Positions 44,793-53,959 of a stretch of DNA of 64,000 nucleotides are shown here, piece by piece. The notes below the pieces were generated by a model. The model did no database searches and had not been told where the DNA came from. It saw only the letters and a list, made by a program, of their open reading frames with translations. Every line of letters begins with the position of its first letter. The first letter of the stretch is position 1. The DNA lies in contig JANFFA010000001.1 of NCBI GenBank assembly GCA_030848925.1, positions 248,001 to 312,000 on the forward strand, read 5' to 3'. Source of the DNA: Rhodalgimonas zhirmunskyi. Its GTDB lineage: Bacteria > Pseudomonadota > Alphaproteobacteria > Rhodobacterales > Rhodobacteraceae. Both the position numbers and the translations under genes were made by a program.

Positions 44793-44868
44793 AGTTAAGC
44801 TGCAGGCTGCGTAGTAACCATAAGTTGCGGCACTCTCATGACCCGCTGCGCACGGGTGGAGGAACTCT

Positions 44869-46551
44869 TTGAAATATCTTGTTAAAACCGCTTTGGCGGC
44901 CGGAATCATCGCTCTTCTCTCTGGGCCTGTCTTCGCGTCGGAAGAGGCCACGCCCGCTGTCGCTTCGCCGCCCGAAGGGCCGCGTTCGATCACCGCGCCG
45001 GGGGAAAGCACCGCCGACCACTCCAAATTCAAGAAGTTGCAGCAGGAATTCACCTCGGGCCCCGAGGTGACGCAGGCCTGTATCAGCTGTCACACCGAGG
45101 CCAGCGATCAGGTGATGCACTCGATCCACTTCAAGTGGGAATTCGAGCATCCGGAAACCGGACAGGTGCTTGGGAAATCCAAGGTTATCAACGCGTTCTG
45201 CGGCAACGTGGTGGGCAACGAAGCGCGCTGCACCTCGTGCCACGCGGGCTATGGCTGGACCGATATGAACCAGCCGCCGCCACAGCAGGAAACAGCGGTC
45301 GACTGCCTCGTCTGTCATGACCGGTCGGGCCAGTATACAAAAACCGCGACCGGAGCGGGCCATCCACCGCTGCAAAACGTGAAGCCGGGCACAAAGACCA
45401 TCACCGGTGCCGATGCGTGGCCTGTCGATCTTGCCAAGGCGGCCCAATCGGTGGGCCTTCCGGGGCGCGACAACTGCGGCAGCTGCCATTTTTATGGCGG
45501 TGGCGGCGATAACGTGAAGCACGGCGACCTGAGTTCGGCACTTTATATGCCCAGCCGCGATGTCGATGTGCACATGTCGCCCGATGGTGGCAATTTCACC
45601 TGTTCCACCTGCCATGTCAGCGAAAAGCACCAGTGGTCCGGCTCGCGCTATGCCGTGAACGCGGTCGATCCGCATCACGACAAGCCGCTCAAACCCGGCG
45701 AACGGCGCGATGTGGCCACCTGCGAAAGCTGCCATAGCGAGACACCGCACCCCGCCAATATCATGGGGATGAAGCTGAACGACCACACCGACAAGGTGGC
45801 GTGCCAGACCTGTCACATCCCCGCCTTCGCGCGCGGCGGTGTCGCCACCAAAACCTTCTGGGATTGGTCGACGGCCGGCAAGATGGACGAAAACGGCAAG
45901 CCCCTCGTGCTTCATGACTACACCCAGTCTGACGGGCAGGAATTGCACACCTACCTCGCCACCAAGGGCGATTTCGAATGGGGCGAAGACGTCAAACCCT
46001 ACTACGCTTGGTTTGACGGGCAGGTGCGCTATACCCTTGGCGGCGACAAGATCGACCCGTCCAAGCCCGTCGACGTGAACCAGATCAAGGGCGATCCGAA
46101 TGACGGAAGCTCACGGATCTGGCCGTTCAAAAAGATGATCGGCAAACAAGCTTATGACACCAAGCTCGATCACCTCGTTTACACCCACGTGTGGGGGCCG
46201 ACGACCGACACCGCCTTCTGGACGAATTACGACTGGGGCAAGGCGATCGAGGCGGGCATGAAGGCTGCCGGGGTCGAGTATTCGGGTGAGTTCGGCTTTG
46301 TCGATACACATATGTATTGGCCCATCACCCACATGGTCGCCCCCGCAGACGAGGCGGTGAAATGCGGCATGTGCCATTCGGAAAATGGCCGCCTTGAAGG
46401 CATGGCCGGGGTCTTCCTGCCCGGCACGGACAGCATGAACTGGACCGGTATCCTTGGCCGCCTGATCGTTCTGGCTGCTCTTGCCGGGGTTCTGTTGCAT
46501 ACGGCGATCCGGATCTTTGCCGGCAAGAAGGGGGATGACACCCATGGCTAA
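44869..46551 (+). CDS. Octaheme c-type cytochrome, tetrathionate reductase (OTR) family
   Basis: 560 residues. The start is TTG at 44869, chosen because GGAGGAACTC precedes it and it yields a signal peptide (cleavage near FAS-EEA). Eight CxxCH haem motifs are visible in order: CISCH, CTSCH, CLVCH, CGSCH, CSTCH, CESCH, CQTCH, CGMCH. A hydrophobic helix (about 525-545) anchors the C-terminus. Members of the OTR family can reduce tetrathionate, nitrite or hydroxylamine in vitro; the true electron acceptor is not known. It is coupled to a cytochrome b gene and preceded by an FNR box, so it is probably used under low oxygen. Confidence 0.85.
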   Translation: MKYLVKTALAAGIIALLSGPVFASEEATPAVASPPEGPRSITAPGESTADHSKFKKLQQEFTSGPEVTQACISCHTEASDQVMHSIHFKWEFEHPETGQVLGKSKVINAFCGNVVGNEARCTSCHAGYGWTDMNQPPPQQETAVDCLVCHDRSGQYTKTATGAGHPPLQNVKPGTKTITGADAWPVDLAKAAQSVGLPGRDNCGSCHFYGGGGDNVKHGDLSSALYMPSRDVDVHMSPDGGNFTCSTCHVSEKHQWSGSRYAVNAVDPHHDKPLKPGERRDVATCESCHSETPHPANIMGMKLNDHTDKVACQTCHIPAFARGGVATKTFWDWSTAGKMDENGKPLVLHDYTQSDGQELHTYLATKGDFEWGEDVKPYYAWFDGQVRYTLGGDKIDPSKPVDVNQIKGDPNDGSSRIWPFKKMIGKQAYDTKLDHLVYTHVWGPTTDTAFWTNYDWGKAIEAGMKAAGVEYSGEFGFVDTHMYWPITHMVAPADEAVKCGMCHSENGRLEGMAGVFLPGTDSMNWTGILGRLIVLAALAGVLLHTAIRIFAGKKGDDTHG

Positions 46552-47212
46552 GCGTTGCGTCAAGGTTTACCCGCGGTTCGAACGGCTCTGGCATTGGAGT
46601 CAGGTCGTGCTGATCGTGGTGCTGATGTTCACCGGCTTCGGCATCAACGGTCTGCATCACACCCTGCATTTCGGTCCGGCGGTGATGCTGCATACGATTG
46701 CTGCGCTGGCACTTCTGGTGCTGTGGATCTTTGCCACCTTCTGGCTGTTCACCACCGGCACGTGGCGCCAGTTCATCCCTTCGATGGAGGGGATGATGCA
46801 GGTGGCGCTGTTCTATGCCTGGGGCGTGTTTCAGGGTAAGAAACACCCCTACAAGAAGGTCCTTTTGCGCAAGCACAACCCGCTTCAGGCGGCGACCTAT
46901 TTCGGCCTGAAATGGTTCGTCTTTCCCGCGATCTGGAGCACGGGTTTGCTCTACCTGACTTACAACTGGTGGGGCGCGTCCGTATCCGAGCCGAGCTTTG
47001 CACTCTGGGTCGTGGCCAACCTGCACCTTCTGTCGGCCTATGTAATCGCGGCCTTCGTTATCGTGCATGTCTACCTGCTGACCGTGGGCCACGGTTTCCG
47101 CGCGCATGTGCGCCCGATGGTCACCGGCTATGACGAGGTCGAACTCACCGCCGAAGAAGAAGCCTATCTCGCCGCGGATGAGCCTTGGAGATTGAAACCG
47201 CAGAAAAGCTGA
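46544..47212 (+). CDS. Membrane cytochrome b subunit (b561/FdnI-like)
   Basis: 222 residues from the ATG at 46544, which overlaps the octaheme stop. Four hydrophobic helices are visible. His residues that could bind two b haems lie in RLWHWSQV, GLHHTLHFG, ANLHLLSAY and VHVYLLTVGHG. It would pass electrons from the quinol pool to the octaheme cytochrome. The frame opens earlier (46481) but only as overlap. A terminator follows. Confidence 0.8.
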   Translation: MAKRCVKVYPRFERLWHWSQVVLIVVLMFTGFGINGLHHTLHFGPAVMLHTIAALALLVLWIFATFWLFTTGTWRQFIPSMEGMMQVALFYAWGVFQGKKHPYKKVLLRKHNPLQAATYFGLKWFVFPAIWSTGLLYLTYNWWGASVSEPSFALWVVANLHLLSAYVIAAFVIVHVYLLTVGHGFRAHVRPMVTGYDEVELTAEEEAYLAADEPWRLKPQKS

Positions 47213-47238
47213 CCTCCCTCAGCTGCTCTGCATGACTG

Positions 47239-47278
47239 CCCGGAGTGCGCCTTGTTGTGCCTCCGGGTTCTTTCTTTT
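47239..47278 (+). terminator. Rho-independent terminator of the octaheme operon
   Basis: Stem CCCGGAG/CTCCGGG (47239-47245, 47261-47267), a 15-nt loop and a T-rich tail. Confidence 0.6.
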
Positions 47279-47282
47279 CGGG

Positions 47283-48011
47283 TCAGGCAGAGGGGTCGGG
47301 CGGTCCATCGCTGCTACGTTCAGGCATCTCCAGCCGTGAAAGCTGCTGTCCATTGGCGTCGAAGTTCGCCGGATCAAGCCAGCGGACAAATTCCGCCCGG
47401 ATCGCGGGCCATTCGTGATCAAGCATCGCATACCACGCCGTATCGCGGTTGCGCCCCTTGTAATGCGTGGCCTGCCGGAACGTGCCCTCATAGGTAAAGC
47501 CCAGCCGCCGCGCCGCGCGACGCGAGGGGGCGTTCAGCGTATCGCATTTCCATTCATAGCGGCGATAGCCCAGATCATCGAAGGCATGCGCCATCATCAG
47601 GAACATCGCCTCGGTGCTGGCCCGGCTTTGCTGCATCAGCGGCGAAAAATTGATGAACCCCACCTCGATCACCCCGGCCTCGGGCGCGATCCGCAGGTAG
47701 GAACAGGTGCCCATCGGCTGGCCCTCGGGGTCTTCCACGGTAAAGAACAGCGGATCGCGGCTGACCACGGCTTCGGCGACCCAGGCCTCGTAATCACGCG
47801 CGCTCTCATAGGGGCCGTTGGGCAGGTAGGTCCAGCCGCGCCCGTCCGGCGCGCGCTCATAGGCGGTGTGCAGCGCCGGTGCGTGATCGATCGCCAGCGG
47901 CACCAAGGCGCAATAGCGCCCGGTTCTGAGCGTCCGCTCGGGGCGGGGGCGTGGAAAGGTGCCATGGATCGGATCACCGATCGGCTGACCAAGGGGGTTC
48001 AACTGTGTCAT
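47283..48011 (-). CDS. GNAT-family N-acetyltransferase
   Basis: 242 residues from the ATG at complement 48009-48011; a longer frame (to 48080) is possible but less likely. The acetyltransferase fold is recognisable by LRIAPEAGVIEVGFINFSP (beta4), then TEAMFLMMAHAFDDLGYRRYEWKC and NAPSRRAARRLGFTYEGTFR, as in RimJ/RimL-like proteins. It would transfer an acetyl group from acetyl-CoA to an amine, perhaps a protein N-terminus. Monocistronic. Confidence 0.8.
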   Translation of the reverse strand: MTQLNPLGQPIGDPIHGTFPRPRPERTLRTGRYCALVPLAIDHAPALHTAYERAPDGRGWTYLPNGPYESARDYEAWVAEAVVSRDPLFFTVEDPEGQPMGTCSYLRIAPEAGVIEVGFINFSPLMQQSRASTEAMFLMMAHAFDDLGYRRYEWKCDTLNAPSRRAARRLGFTYEGTFRQATHYKGRNRDTAWYAMLDHEWPAIRAEFVRWLDPANFDANGQQLSRLEMPERSSDGPPDPSA

Positions 48012-48081
48012 GAAGGCGAGACTAGCGCGCGCACCGGTCCAGTATAGTGCCTTTTCGCCCTCTACTATGAGTCCAGACATG

Positions 48082-48105
48082 AAAACGCCCGCCTAAGGGC
48101 GGGCG
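48082..48105 (-). terminator. Rho-independent terminator of the DUF882 gene
   Basis: Stem CGCCCGCC/GGCGGGCG with a 4-nt loop; on the minus strand it is followed by TTTTC. Confidence 0.7.
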
Positions 48106-48135
48106 CATTTCGATACTTGGATCGTGTGAGGCGCC

Positions 48136-48705
48136 TTAGCGCCCCCAAGTGCGGACCGGGCCGCAATCCATATGTACGAAGTTCGAACCGGAGTAGCGAC
48201 CGACGCCGCCAGCATGGCAGGACGAGGCGGCACGCGCCATCTGGTTGACCGAGCGCGAAGCGAGGCGCAGGTCGGCGGCCTGACCGCGCAGGTGGCGCGA
48301 ATTCTTGGCCACACCCGAAGAGCGGGCACGCAGCATCGCGTTGGTCTTGGGGCTGCGGTATCCCGACAGAAGCATGTAAGGATCGTTCGCATCCATCAGG
48401 TTATGCGCGGCGGCCATGATATCCATGGTGCGCATGTCGATGTTCTTCACATCGTTGGTGCGCCAGTCCCGCATGAAGTAGTTGATCTCATTCACGGCAT
48501 CTTTGATGTAGTTGCCTTCGATCCAGTAGATCATGTCGATCTTTTCACCGGTGCGGGCCGAATACATCTTGAGACGTCGGATATCGCCCGAGCCTTTGAG
48601 GAAACCGGCCGCCTTGGAATAGGTCGGAGCCGCGGTGAGGGTAGTTGCTGCGAAAGCGCCCAATAGGGCACGTCTGCTGAAGCTCACAGAGCTTGAATCG
48701 GTCAT
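48136..48705 (-). CDS. DUF882/YcbK-like murein peptidase (Tat-exported)
   Basis: 189 residues. A twin-arginine-type signal (FSRRALLGAF) precedes a cleavage near TYSKAAG. The body matches the DUF882 (peptidase M15-like) family: LSGYRSPKTN, SRHLRGQAADLRL and SNFVHMDCGPVRTWGR contain the metal ligands (His, Asp, His). It probably cleaves peptide cross-links in peptidoglycan of the periplasm. It is divergent from an L,D-transpeptidase gene, so the pair may be coregulated. Confidence 0.85.
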   Translation of the reverse strand: MTDSSSVSFSRRALLGAFAATTLTAAPTYSKAAGFLKGSGDIRRLKMYSARTGEKIDMIYWIEGNYIKDAVNEINYFMRDWRTNDVKNIDMRTMDIMAAAHNLMDANDPYMLLSGYRSPKTNAMLRARSSGVAKNSRHLRGQAADLRLASRSVNQMARAASSCHAGGVGRYSGSNFVHMDCGPVRTWGR

Positions 48706-48983
48706 GATAAATGCGCCGTCCCGTCGCTTACCTGTTTGTGCACGATGTTACGTGCTTTCTGCCATCTCATCCCCAGATGCCACGCTTCTATGGCACGAAT
48801 CGAAAAACGGGCCAAGGTGGTTCTGGGACCTCCTTTGGTGTGCAACGCAATTTAGGCGGAAATTTGCTGAAAAAATGTGAATCCTGCAGGATGATGCCGA
48901 AAAGCATCGGTTCCACAGGAATTAGGTGTTGCGATGGGGCAGCGTCGGGTCGGGAATCCCTGACTTTCCAAGTTGTGAGTGGA

Positions 48984-49024
48984 CAATATATGGCAGGCTG
49001 AGGCATGACGGACCGCATATATTG
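48984..49024. promoter_or_regulatory. Perfect 9-bp inverted repeat upstream of the L,D-transpeptidase
   Basis: CAATATATG (48984-48992) and CATATATTG (49016-49024) are exact inverted copies, 32 bp centre to centre. They lie in the 356-bp gap between two divergent murein genes, close to the plus-strand start at 49062. The rest of that gap shows no gene. The factor is unknown. Confidence 0.45.
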
Positions 49025-49061
49025 GATTTGAGCAGACGTAGGAAAGTTTCCGGGGGTATCA

Positions 49062-50699
49062 ATGAGTTCTTCAAGTATTGCAGGCACAGGCCGCACCGGC
49101 ATAACGCGCAGCACGATGCTGGCGTGGCTGCTGGGCGTGATGATCGTACTGACGGGGCTTCTGCCGGCCCCGGTCAGCGCACAGGTCACCGCGTTCAAGC
49201 AGGCCGTGGCCGAAGCGGCGTCTTCCGACAAGGACATCGCCGCTTTTTACAAGGCCAACGGCTACAAGGCGATCTGGACCGGGGCCTTCGGCCGCGATGC
49301 AAGCCGCCGCAAGGCGCTGTTCGAGGCGATCGATCATGCCGATGACCAGGGCCTGCCGGTCAGCCGCTACAACCCGCAAGGCCTGATGGAGACGCTCAAA
49401 TCTGCCAAGACACCGCGCGCACGCGGCTTTGCCGAAGTCGAGATGTCGAAGACTTTCCTGCGTCTGGCCCGCGATATGCAGACCGGCATGTTGACCCCGA
49501 GCAAGATCGACAGCGGCATCGTGCGTGCCGTGCCATATCGCGACCGGATGTCTTATCTGACCAATTTCGCCAAATCCAATCCGCGCGGCTTCTTCCGCGC
49601 GCTGCCGCCTAAAACGCCGGAATATGCCCGGTTGATGAAGGAAAAGCTGCGCCTTGAGCAACTTCTGGCGCGCGGCGGGTGGGGCGCGACGGTGCCTGCG
49701 AGCGCCCTCAAGCCCGGTCAGTCGGGCGCGGCTGTCGTGGCGCTGCGCAACCGGCTTGGCGCGATGGGCTACATCGGCCGCTCCTCGGCGCAAAGCTATG
49801 ACGCCAGCCTGCAAAAGGCAGTGCAACAGTTCCAGATCGATCACGGGCTGGCCGCCGATGGCGTGGCCGGCGAAGGCACCATGCGCGAGATCAACATGGG
49901 CGTGGCCGACCGCCTGAAATCCGTGATCGTGGCGATGGAGCGCGAACGCTGGGTCAACCAGCCGCGCGGCAAGCGTCACGTGCTGGTGAACATCACCGAT
50001 TTCACCGCCCAGATCATCGACAACGGCAAGATCACCTTCGAGACCCGCTCGGTCGTCGGGGCCAACAACTCGGACCGTCGCACGCCCGAGTTTTCGGATG
50101 TGATGGAATACATGGTCATCAACCCGACATGGAACGTGCCGCGCTCGATCGCCGTGAAGGAATACCTTCCGATGATGAAGCGCAACCGCAATGCCGCGTC
50201 GCACCTCAGGCTGGTGGACAGCCGCGGTCGCACGGTGTCGCGCAGTTCGATCAACTTCAACGCCTATACCGAACGCACCTTCCCGTTCGCGATCAAGCAG
50301 CCGCCGAGCAACCGCAACGCGCTGGGGCTGGTGAAGTTCATGTTCCCGAACAAGTACAACATTTATCTGCACGACACGCCCTCGAAGAGCCTGTTCCAAC
50401 GCGAAATCCGGGCCTTCAGCCACGGCTGTGTCCGCCTGAGCCAGCCTTTCGATTTCGCTTATGCGCTGCTGGCCAAGCAGACCAGCGATCCGGTCGGCCT
50501 GTTCCAGTCGCACCTCAAGACCGGGCGCGAAAGCGTGGTCAAGCTTGAGCAGCCGGTGCCGGTGCACCTGATCTATCGCACCGCCTACACGCAGGCGAAG
50601 GGCGGCATGCAATATCGCCGTGACATCTATGGCCGTGACGCCCGGATCTGGGAGGCGCTCTCCAAGGCAGGGGTGGTGCTGCGCGGCGTTCGGGGGTAA
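49062..50699 (+). CDS. Murein L,D-transpeptidase (YcbB/LdtD type)
   Basis: 545 residues. A membrane-spanning or signal segment (about 18-40, ending PVSAQ) precedes a helical region, a peptidoglycan-binding domain (about 220-290, with SGAAVVALRNRLGAMGYIG) and a YkuD catalytic domain. The catalytic Cys456 is in SHGCVRL. It forms 3-3 cross-links between meso-diaminopimelate residues in the periplasm. lpxD follows after 31 bp on the same strand. Confidence 0.9.
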   Translation: MSSSSIAGTGRTGITRSTMLAWLLGVMIVLTGLLPAPVSAQVTAFKQAVAEAASSDKDIAAFYKANGYKAIWTGAFGRDASRRKALFEAIDHADDQGLPVSRYNPQGLMETLKSAKTPRARGFAEVEMSKTFLRLARDMQTGMLTPSKIDSGIVRAVPYRDRMSYLTNFAKSNPRGFFRALPPKTPEYARLMKEKLRLEQLLARGGWGATVPASALKPGQSGAAVVALRNRLGAMGYIGRSSAQSYDASLQKAVQQFQIDHGLAADGVAGEGTMREINMGVADRLKSVIVAMERERWVNQPRGKRHVLVNITDFTAQIIDNGKITFETRSVVGANNSDRRTPEFSDVMEYMVINPTWNVPRSIAVKEYLPMMKRNRNAASHLRLVDSRGRTVSRSSINFNAYTERTFPFAIKQPPSNRNALGLVKFMFPNKYNIYLHDTPSKSLFQREIRAFSHGCVRLSQPFDFAYALLAKQTSDPVGLFQSHLKTGRESVVKLEQPVPVHLIYRTAYTQAKGGMQYRRDIYGRDARIWEALSKAGVVLRGVRG

Positions 50700-50730
50700 T
50701 CCTGCCCCCGAATAAAAGGGGAGCCGGGGC

Positions 50731-51819
50731 ATGACCCATACAATCAAGGAACTGGCCGAGGCGCTGGGGGCACAGGCTCTTGGCGCCTTGTCGCTTGAGA
50801 TCAACGGCGTGGCCGAACCAGCAGACGCAGGGCCACAGGATCTCGCCCTCGCGATGAGTCCGAAATACGCCGAAGGTCTGGCCAAGGGCGGCGCGCGCGC
50901 CGCCATGCTTTGGGAAGGGGCGGACTGGCAGGCGCTTGGGCTGGACGCGGCGATCATCCCGGCGCGCCCGCGCTATGCGATGGCTGGGCTGACGGCGGCG
51001 ATGGACAAGGGCCACGGCTACGGCAGCGGTATCCACCCAACAGCGATCATCGCGCCCGGGGCCGAAATCGGCATCGGCGTCAGTGTCGGCCCCTATGCCG
51101 TGATCCAGGACGGGGCCGTGATCGGCGCGAATTGCGTGATTGGCCCGCAGGCCTATATCGGCCCCGACAGCCATCTGGGCGAGGACAGCCTCCTGCACGT
51201 CGGGGTGCGGATCGGACCGCGGGTGCGGATCGGCGCGCGCTTCATCGCCCATCCCGGCGCGACCATCGGCATGGACGGCTTTTCCTTCGTCACCCCCGAG
51301 GTCAACGCCGTCGATCAGGCCCGCGCCAGCCTTGGCGAAGAGGTCGATGCCGAAGCGCAATCCTGGGTCCGGATCAGCAGCCTCGGCGCGGTCGCGATTG
51401 CCGAGGATGTCGAGATTGGCTGCAACACCTGCATCGACGCGGGCACCATCCGGCCCACGCGCATCGGAGAGCGCACCAAGATCGACAACCTCTGCCACAT
51501 CGCCCACAACGTCGTGGTGGGCAACGATTGCCTGTTTGCCGCCATGGTCGGCATCGCGGGCAGCACGACCATCGGCAACAACGTGATTTTCGGCGGTCAG
51601 GTCGGCGTCACCGACAACACCACCGTGGGCGATCGCGTGGTGGGTGGCGGCGCTGCGGTGATCCTGTCGAAGGTGCCCGAGGGGCGCGTCGTGCTGGGCT
51701 ATCCGGCGGTCAAGATGGACACCCATGTCGACATGTACAAATCCCTGCGCCGCCTGCCGCGCATGATGGAAGAGTTCGCGGCGATGAAGGCCGAGTTGAA
51801 GGCGCTGAAGGGCGACTAG
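50731..51819 (+). CDS. lpxD: UDP-3-O-(3-hydroxyacyl)glucosamine N-acyltransferase
   Basis: 362 residues. The N-terminal uridine-binding part is followed by a left-handed beta-helix of hexapeptide repeats (IGIGVSVGPYAVIQDGAVIG and onward), then DNLCHIAHNVVVGN with the catalytic His. It adds the second hydroxyacyl chain in lipid A synthesis, in the cytoplasm. Unusually it is next to an acyl carrier protein and a ketoacyl synthase rather than lpxA/fabZ. Confidence 0.93.
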   Translation: MTHTIKELAEALGAQALGALSLEINGVAEPADAGPQDLALAMSPKYAEGLAKGGARAAMLWEGADWQALGLDAAIIPARPRYAMAGLTAAMDKGHGYGSGIHPTAIIAPGAEIGIGVSVGPYAVIQDGAVIGANCVIGPQAYIGPDSHLGEDSLLHVGVRIGPRVRIGARFIAHPGATIGMDGFSFVTPEVNAVDQARASLGEEVDAEAQSWVRISSLGAVAIAEDVEIGCNTCIDAGTIRPTRIGERTKIDNLCHIAHNVVVGNDCLFAAMVGIAGSTTIGNNVIFGGQVGVTDNTTVGDRVVGGGAAVILSKVPEGRVVLGYPAVKMDTHVDMYKSLRRLPRMMEEFAAMKAELKALKGD

Positions 51820-51942
51820 CGGGCCGCGCTGTTACCGAATGATTACAAAACTGCTATTTGCCACAGGTCTGAAACAAGCTAAACCAAGCCAGATTTGGCT
51901 TGGCGGCGCTGTTCGCCCACAAGATCGAGGGAGGCCGTTTCG

Positions 51943-52203
51943 ATGAACATCAAGGACAAGGTGATCAGGATCATTGCCGAACAGGCCGTGCTGGAACCAT
52001 CGGATGTGACCATGGACAGCACGCTTGAAAGCCTCGGCATCGACAGCCTCGGTCTGGTCGAGTCGATCTTCGCCATCGAAGAAGAGTTCGATATTTCGGT
52101 TCCCTTCAACGCGAACGAGCCCGAAGCCAGCGATTTCGATATTTCCACCGTGTCCTCGATCGTGACCGGGATCGAGACGCTGATCAAAGAGCAGAAGGGC
52201 TGA
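51943..52203 (+). CDS. Acyl carrier protein
   Basis: 86 residues from the ATG at 51943, with GGGAGG upstream. The prosthetic-group serine is Ser35 in GIDSLGLVE. The helical acidic shape fits ACP. It differs from the housekeeping AcpP and from AcpXL of rhizobia, so it is probably a specialised carrier. It lies 7 bp before a ketoacyl synthase and 123 bp after lpxD, which suggests a dedicated acyl-chain synthesis for lipid A or another envelope lipid. Confidence 0.85.
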   Translation: MNIKDKVIRIIAEQAVLEPSDVTMDSTLESLGIDSLGLVESIFAIEEEFDISVPFNANEPEASDFDISTVSSIVTGIETLIKEQKG

Positions 52204-52209
52204 GCCGCG

Positions 52210-53421
52210 ATGAAGAAGCGCGTGGTCATCACCGGCGCGGGCACGATCAACGCGCTCGGCCATGATGTGCCTTCGACACTCGCGGCAATGCGCGAGGGGC
52301 GCTGTGGCATCGGCCCGCTTGATATTCCCGATGTCGACCGGCTGAGCGTTCAGATCGGCGCACAGGTCAAGGGCTTCGAGGCCGAGGGCATCTTCAACCG
52401 CCAGCAAATGTCGCTTTATGACCGCTTCACGCAGTTCACCCTCGTCGCTGCGCGCGAGGCCATTGCGCAGGCGGGGCTAGAGTTTCACGGCGATCTTGCC
52501 GCGCAATCGGGCGTGGTGCTGGGCAACTCGGGCGGCGGCATGACCACGCTCGATGCGAATTACCGCTCGGTCTACGAAGAGGGGAAAAACCGCGTGCACC
52601 CCTTCGTCGTGCCCAAGCTGATGAACAACGCGGCCGCAAGCCATGTGTCGATGGAGTTCAACCTCAAGGGGCCCAGTTTCACCGTCGCGTCGGCCTGCGC
52701 CAGCTCTAATCACGCGATGGCACAAGCCTTCCAGATGGTGCAATCGGGGATGAGCCCGGTGATGATCACCGGCGGCTCGGAATCCATGCTCTGTTTCGGC
52801 GGGGTGAAGGCGTGGGAGGGGCTGCGGGTGATGACCAAAGACACCTGCCGCCCGTTCAGCGCCAACCGCAACGGCATGGTGCAGGGCGAAGGCGCGGGCG
52901 TCTTCGTGTTCGAAGAGATGGAACATGCCAAGCGCCGCGGCGCGGAAATCATGGCCGAGGTGGCGGGTTTTGCCATGTCGTCGGATGCCGCCGACATCGT
53001 GATGCCCTCGAAACAGGGCGCGGCGCGGGCGATCTCGGGCGCCTTGGCCAATGCCGGGCTGAACCCATCGGACGTGTGCTATATCAACGCCCATGGCACT
53101 GGCACCGCCGCCAATGACAAGACCGAATGCGCCGCCGTCGCGGATGTGTTCGGCTCTCATGCCGATCACCTGATGATTTCCTCGACCAAGGCGATGCACG
53201 GCCACTGCATCGGCGGCACCGGCGCGGTCGAGCTTCTGGCCTGCATCATGGCGCTGCGCGATGGCATCATCGCGCCCACCATCGGCTACGAAGAACCCGA
53301 TCCCGAATGCGCGCTTGATGTCGTGCCGAACGAGGCGCGTGAAGTGCGCGTCGACGCCGCGCTGTCCAACGCCTTTGCCTTCGGTGGCTTGAACGCCGTC
53401 CTGGCCCTGCGCCGGGTCTGA
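52210..53421 (+). CDS. Beta-ketoacyl-ACP synthase II-like (KAS)
   Basis: 403 residues with the Cys-His-His triad: Cys163 in SACASSN, His295 in AHGTGT and His332 in the MHGHCIGGTGA block. It condenses acyl-ACP with malonyl-ACP. The pairing with its own ACP suggests elongation of a special acyl chain, perhaps for LpxD. Housekeeping fabF would normally sit with acpP and fabG, which are not here. Not certain whether KAS II or a NodE-like enzyme. Confidence 0.88.
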   Translation: MKKRVVITGAGTINALGHDVPSTLAAMREGRCGIGPLDIPDVDRLSVQIGAQVKGFEAEGIFNRQQMSLYDRFTQFTLVAAREAIAQAGLEFHGDLAAQSGVVLGNSGGGMTTLDANYRSVYEEGKNRVHPFVVPKLMNNAAASHVSMEFNLKGPSFTVASACASSNHAMAQAFQMVQSGMSPVMITGGSESMLCFGGVKAWEGLRVMTKDTCRPFSANRNGMVQGEGAGVFVFEEMEHAKRRGAEIMAEVAGFAMSSDAADIVMPSKQGAARAISGALANAGLNPSDVCYINAHGTGTAANDKTECAAVADVFGSHADHLMISSTKAMHGHCIGGTGAVELLACIMALRDGIIAPTIGYEEPDPECALDVVPNEAREVRVDAALSNAFAFGGLNAVLALRRV

Positions 53422-53469
53422 TACCCAACAGGCCGCACAAAAGCCGTGCTCGACATGCGCCCACGGGGT

Positions 53470-53955
53470 TCAGGGATAGGCCGCCAAAACCGCCTGCGCA
53501 GCGGCCTCAGCGGCGGCGCGATCCTGCATCGGTGTCGGGCTAAAGATCAACATCACGCGCCCCCCGCGATGCCAGACCGTCAACTGGCCAATCTCACTAA
53601 CCCAGATCCCGCCATCTCCGATGGACACATCCTCGATCACTACGGCGCTGCCGATCGTCTCTTTCAACTCCGCGATCATCTGCGCGCGCAAAGTTGCGGC
53701 ATCGGGCACATTGGCGGCCAGATTTTCGCGCGCCATAAGTGTCATGCGTCGGGAGAGGTCGGGCGTATCCGCTGAACACAGGCTCATCCGCACCGCAGAA
53801 TTCTCGATCGTCATCCCGGGCACATAGGTGGTGCCCGCGCCCAGTGTCGCGGCGATATCGATGCCTTCCAGAAGGTCACAGGCGGGCGGCAAGGGTGTAT
53901 CGGCCATGGCCGGCACCCCCATCAACAAAGTCAGAACAAGCGCGATCCGTTTCAT
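53470..53955 (-). CDS. Exported protein of unknown function
   Basis: 161 residues. A signal peptide ends near AMADTP; the mature part has two cysteines (about 26 and 59) that could pair. The rest is a mixed alpha/beta pattern ending IFSPTPMQDRAAAEAAAQAV. No family is recognised. It follows the OmpA-family gene by 4 bp on the same strand, so the two are likely cotranscribed and may act together in the periplasm. Confidence 0.6.
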   Translation of the reverse strand: MKRIALVLTLLMGVPAMADTPLPPACDLLEGIDIAATLGAGTTYVPGMTIENSAVRMSLCSADTPDLSRRMTLMARENLAANVPDAATLRAQMIAELKETIGSAVVIEDVSIGDGGIWVSEIGQLTVWHRGGRVMLIFSPTPMQDRAAAEAAAQAVLAAYP

Positions 53956-53959
53956 CCGC

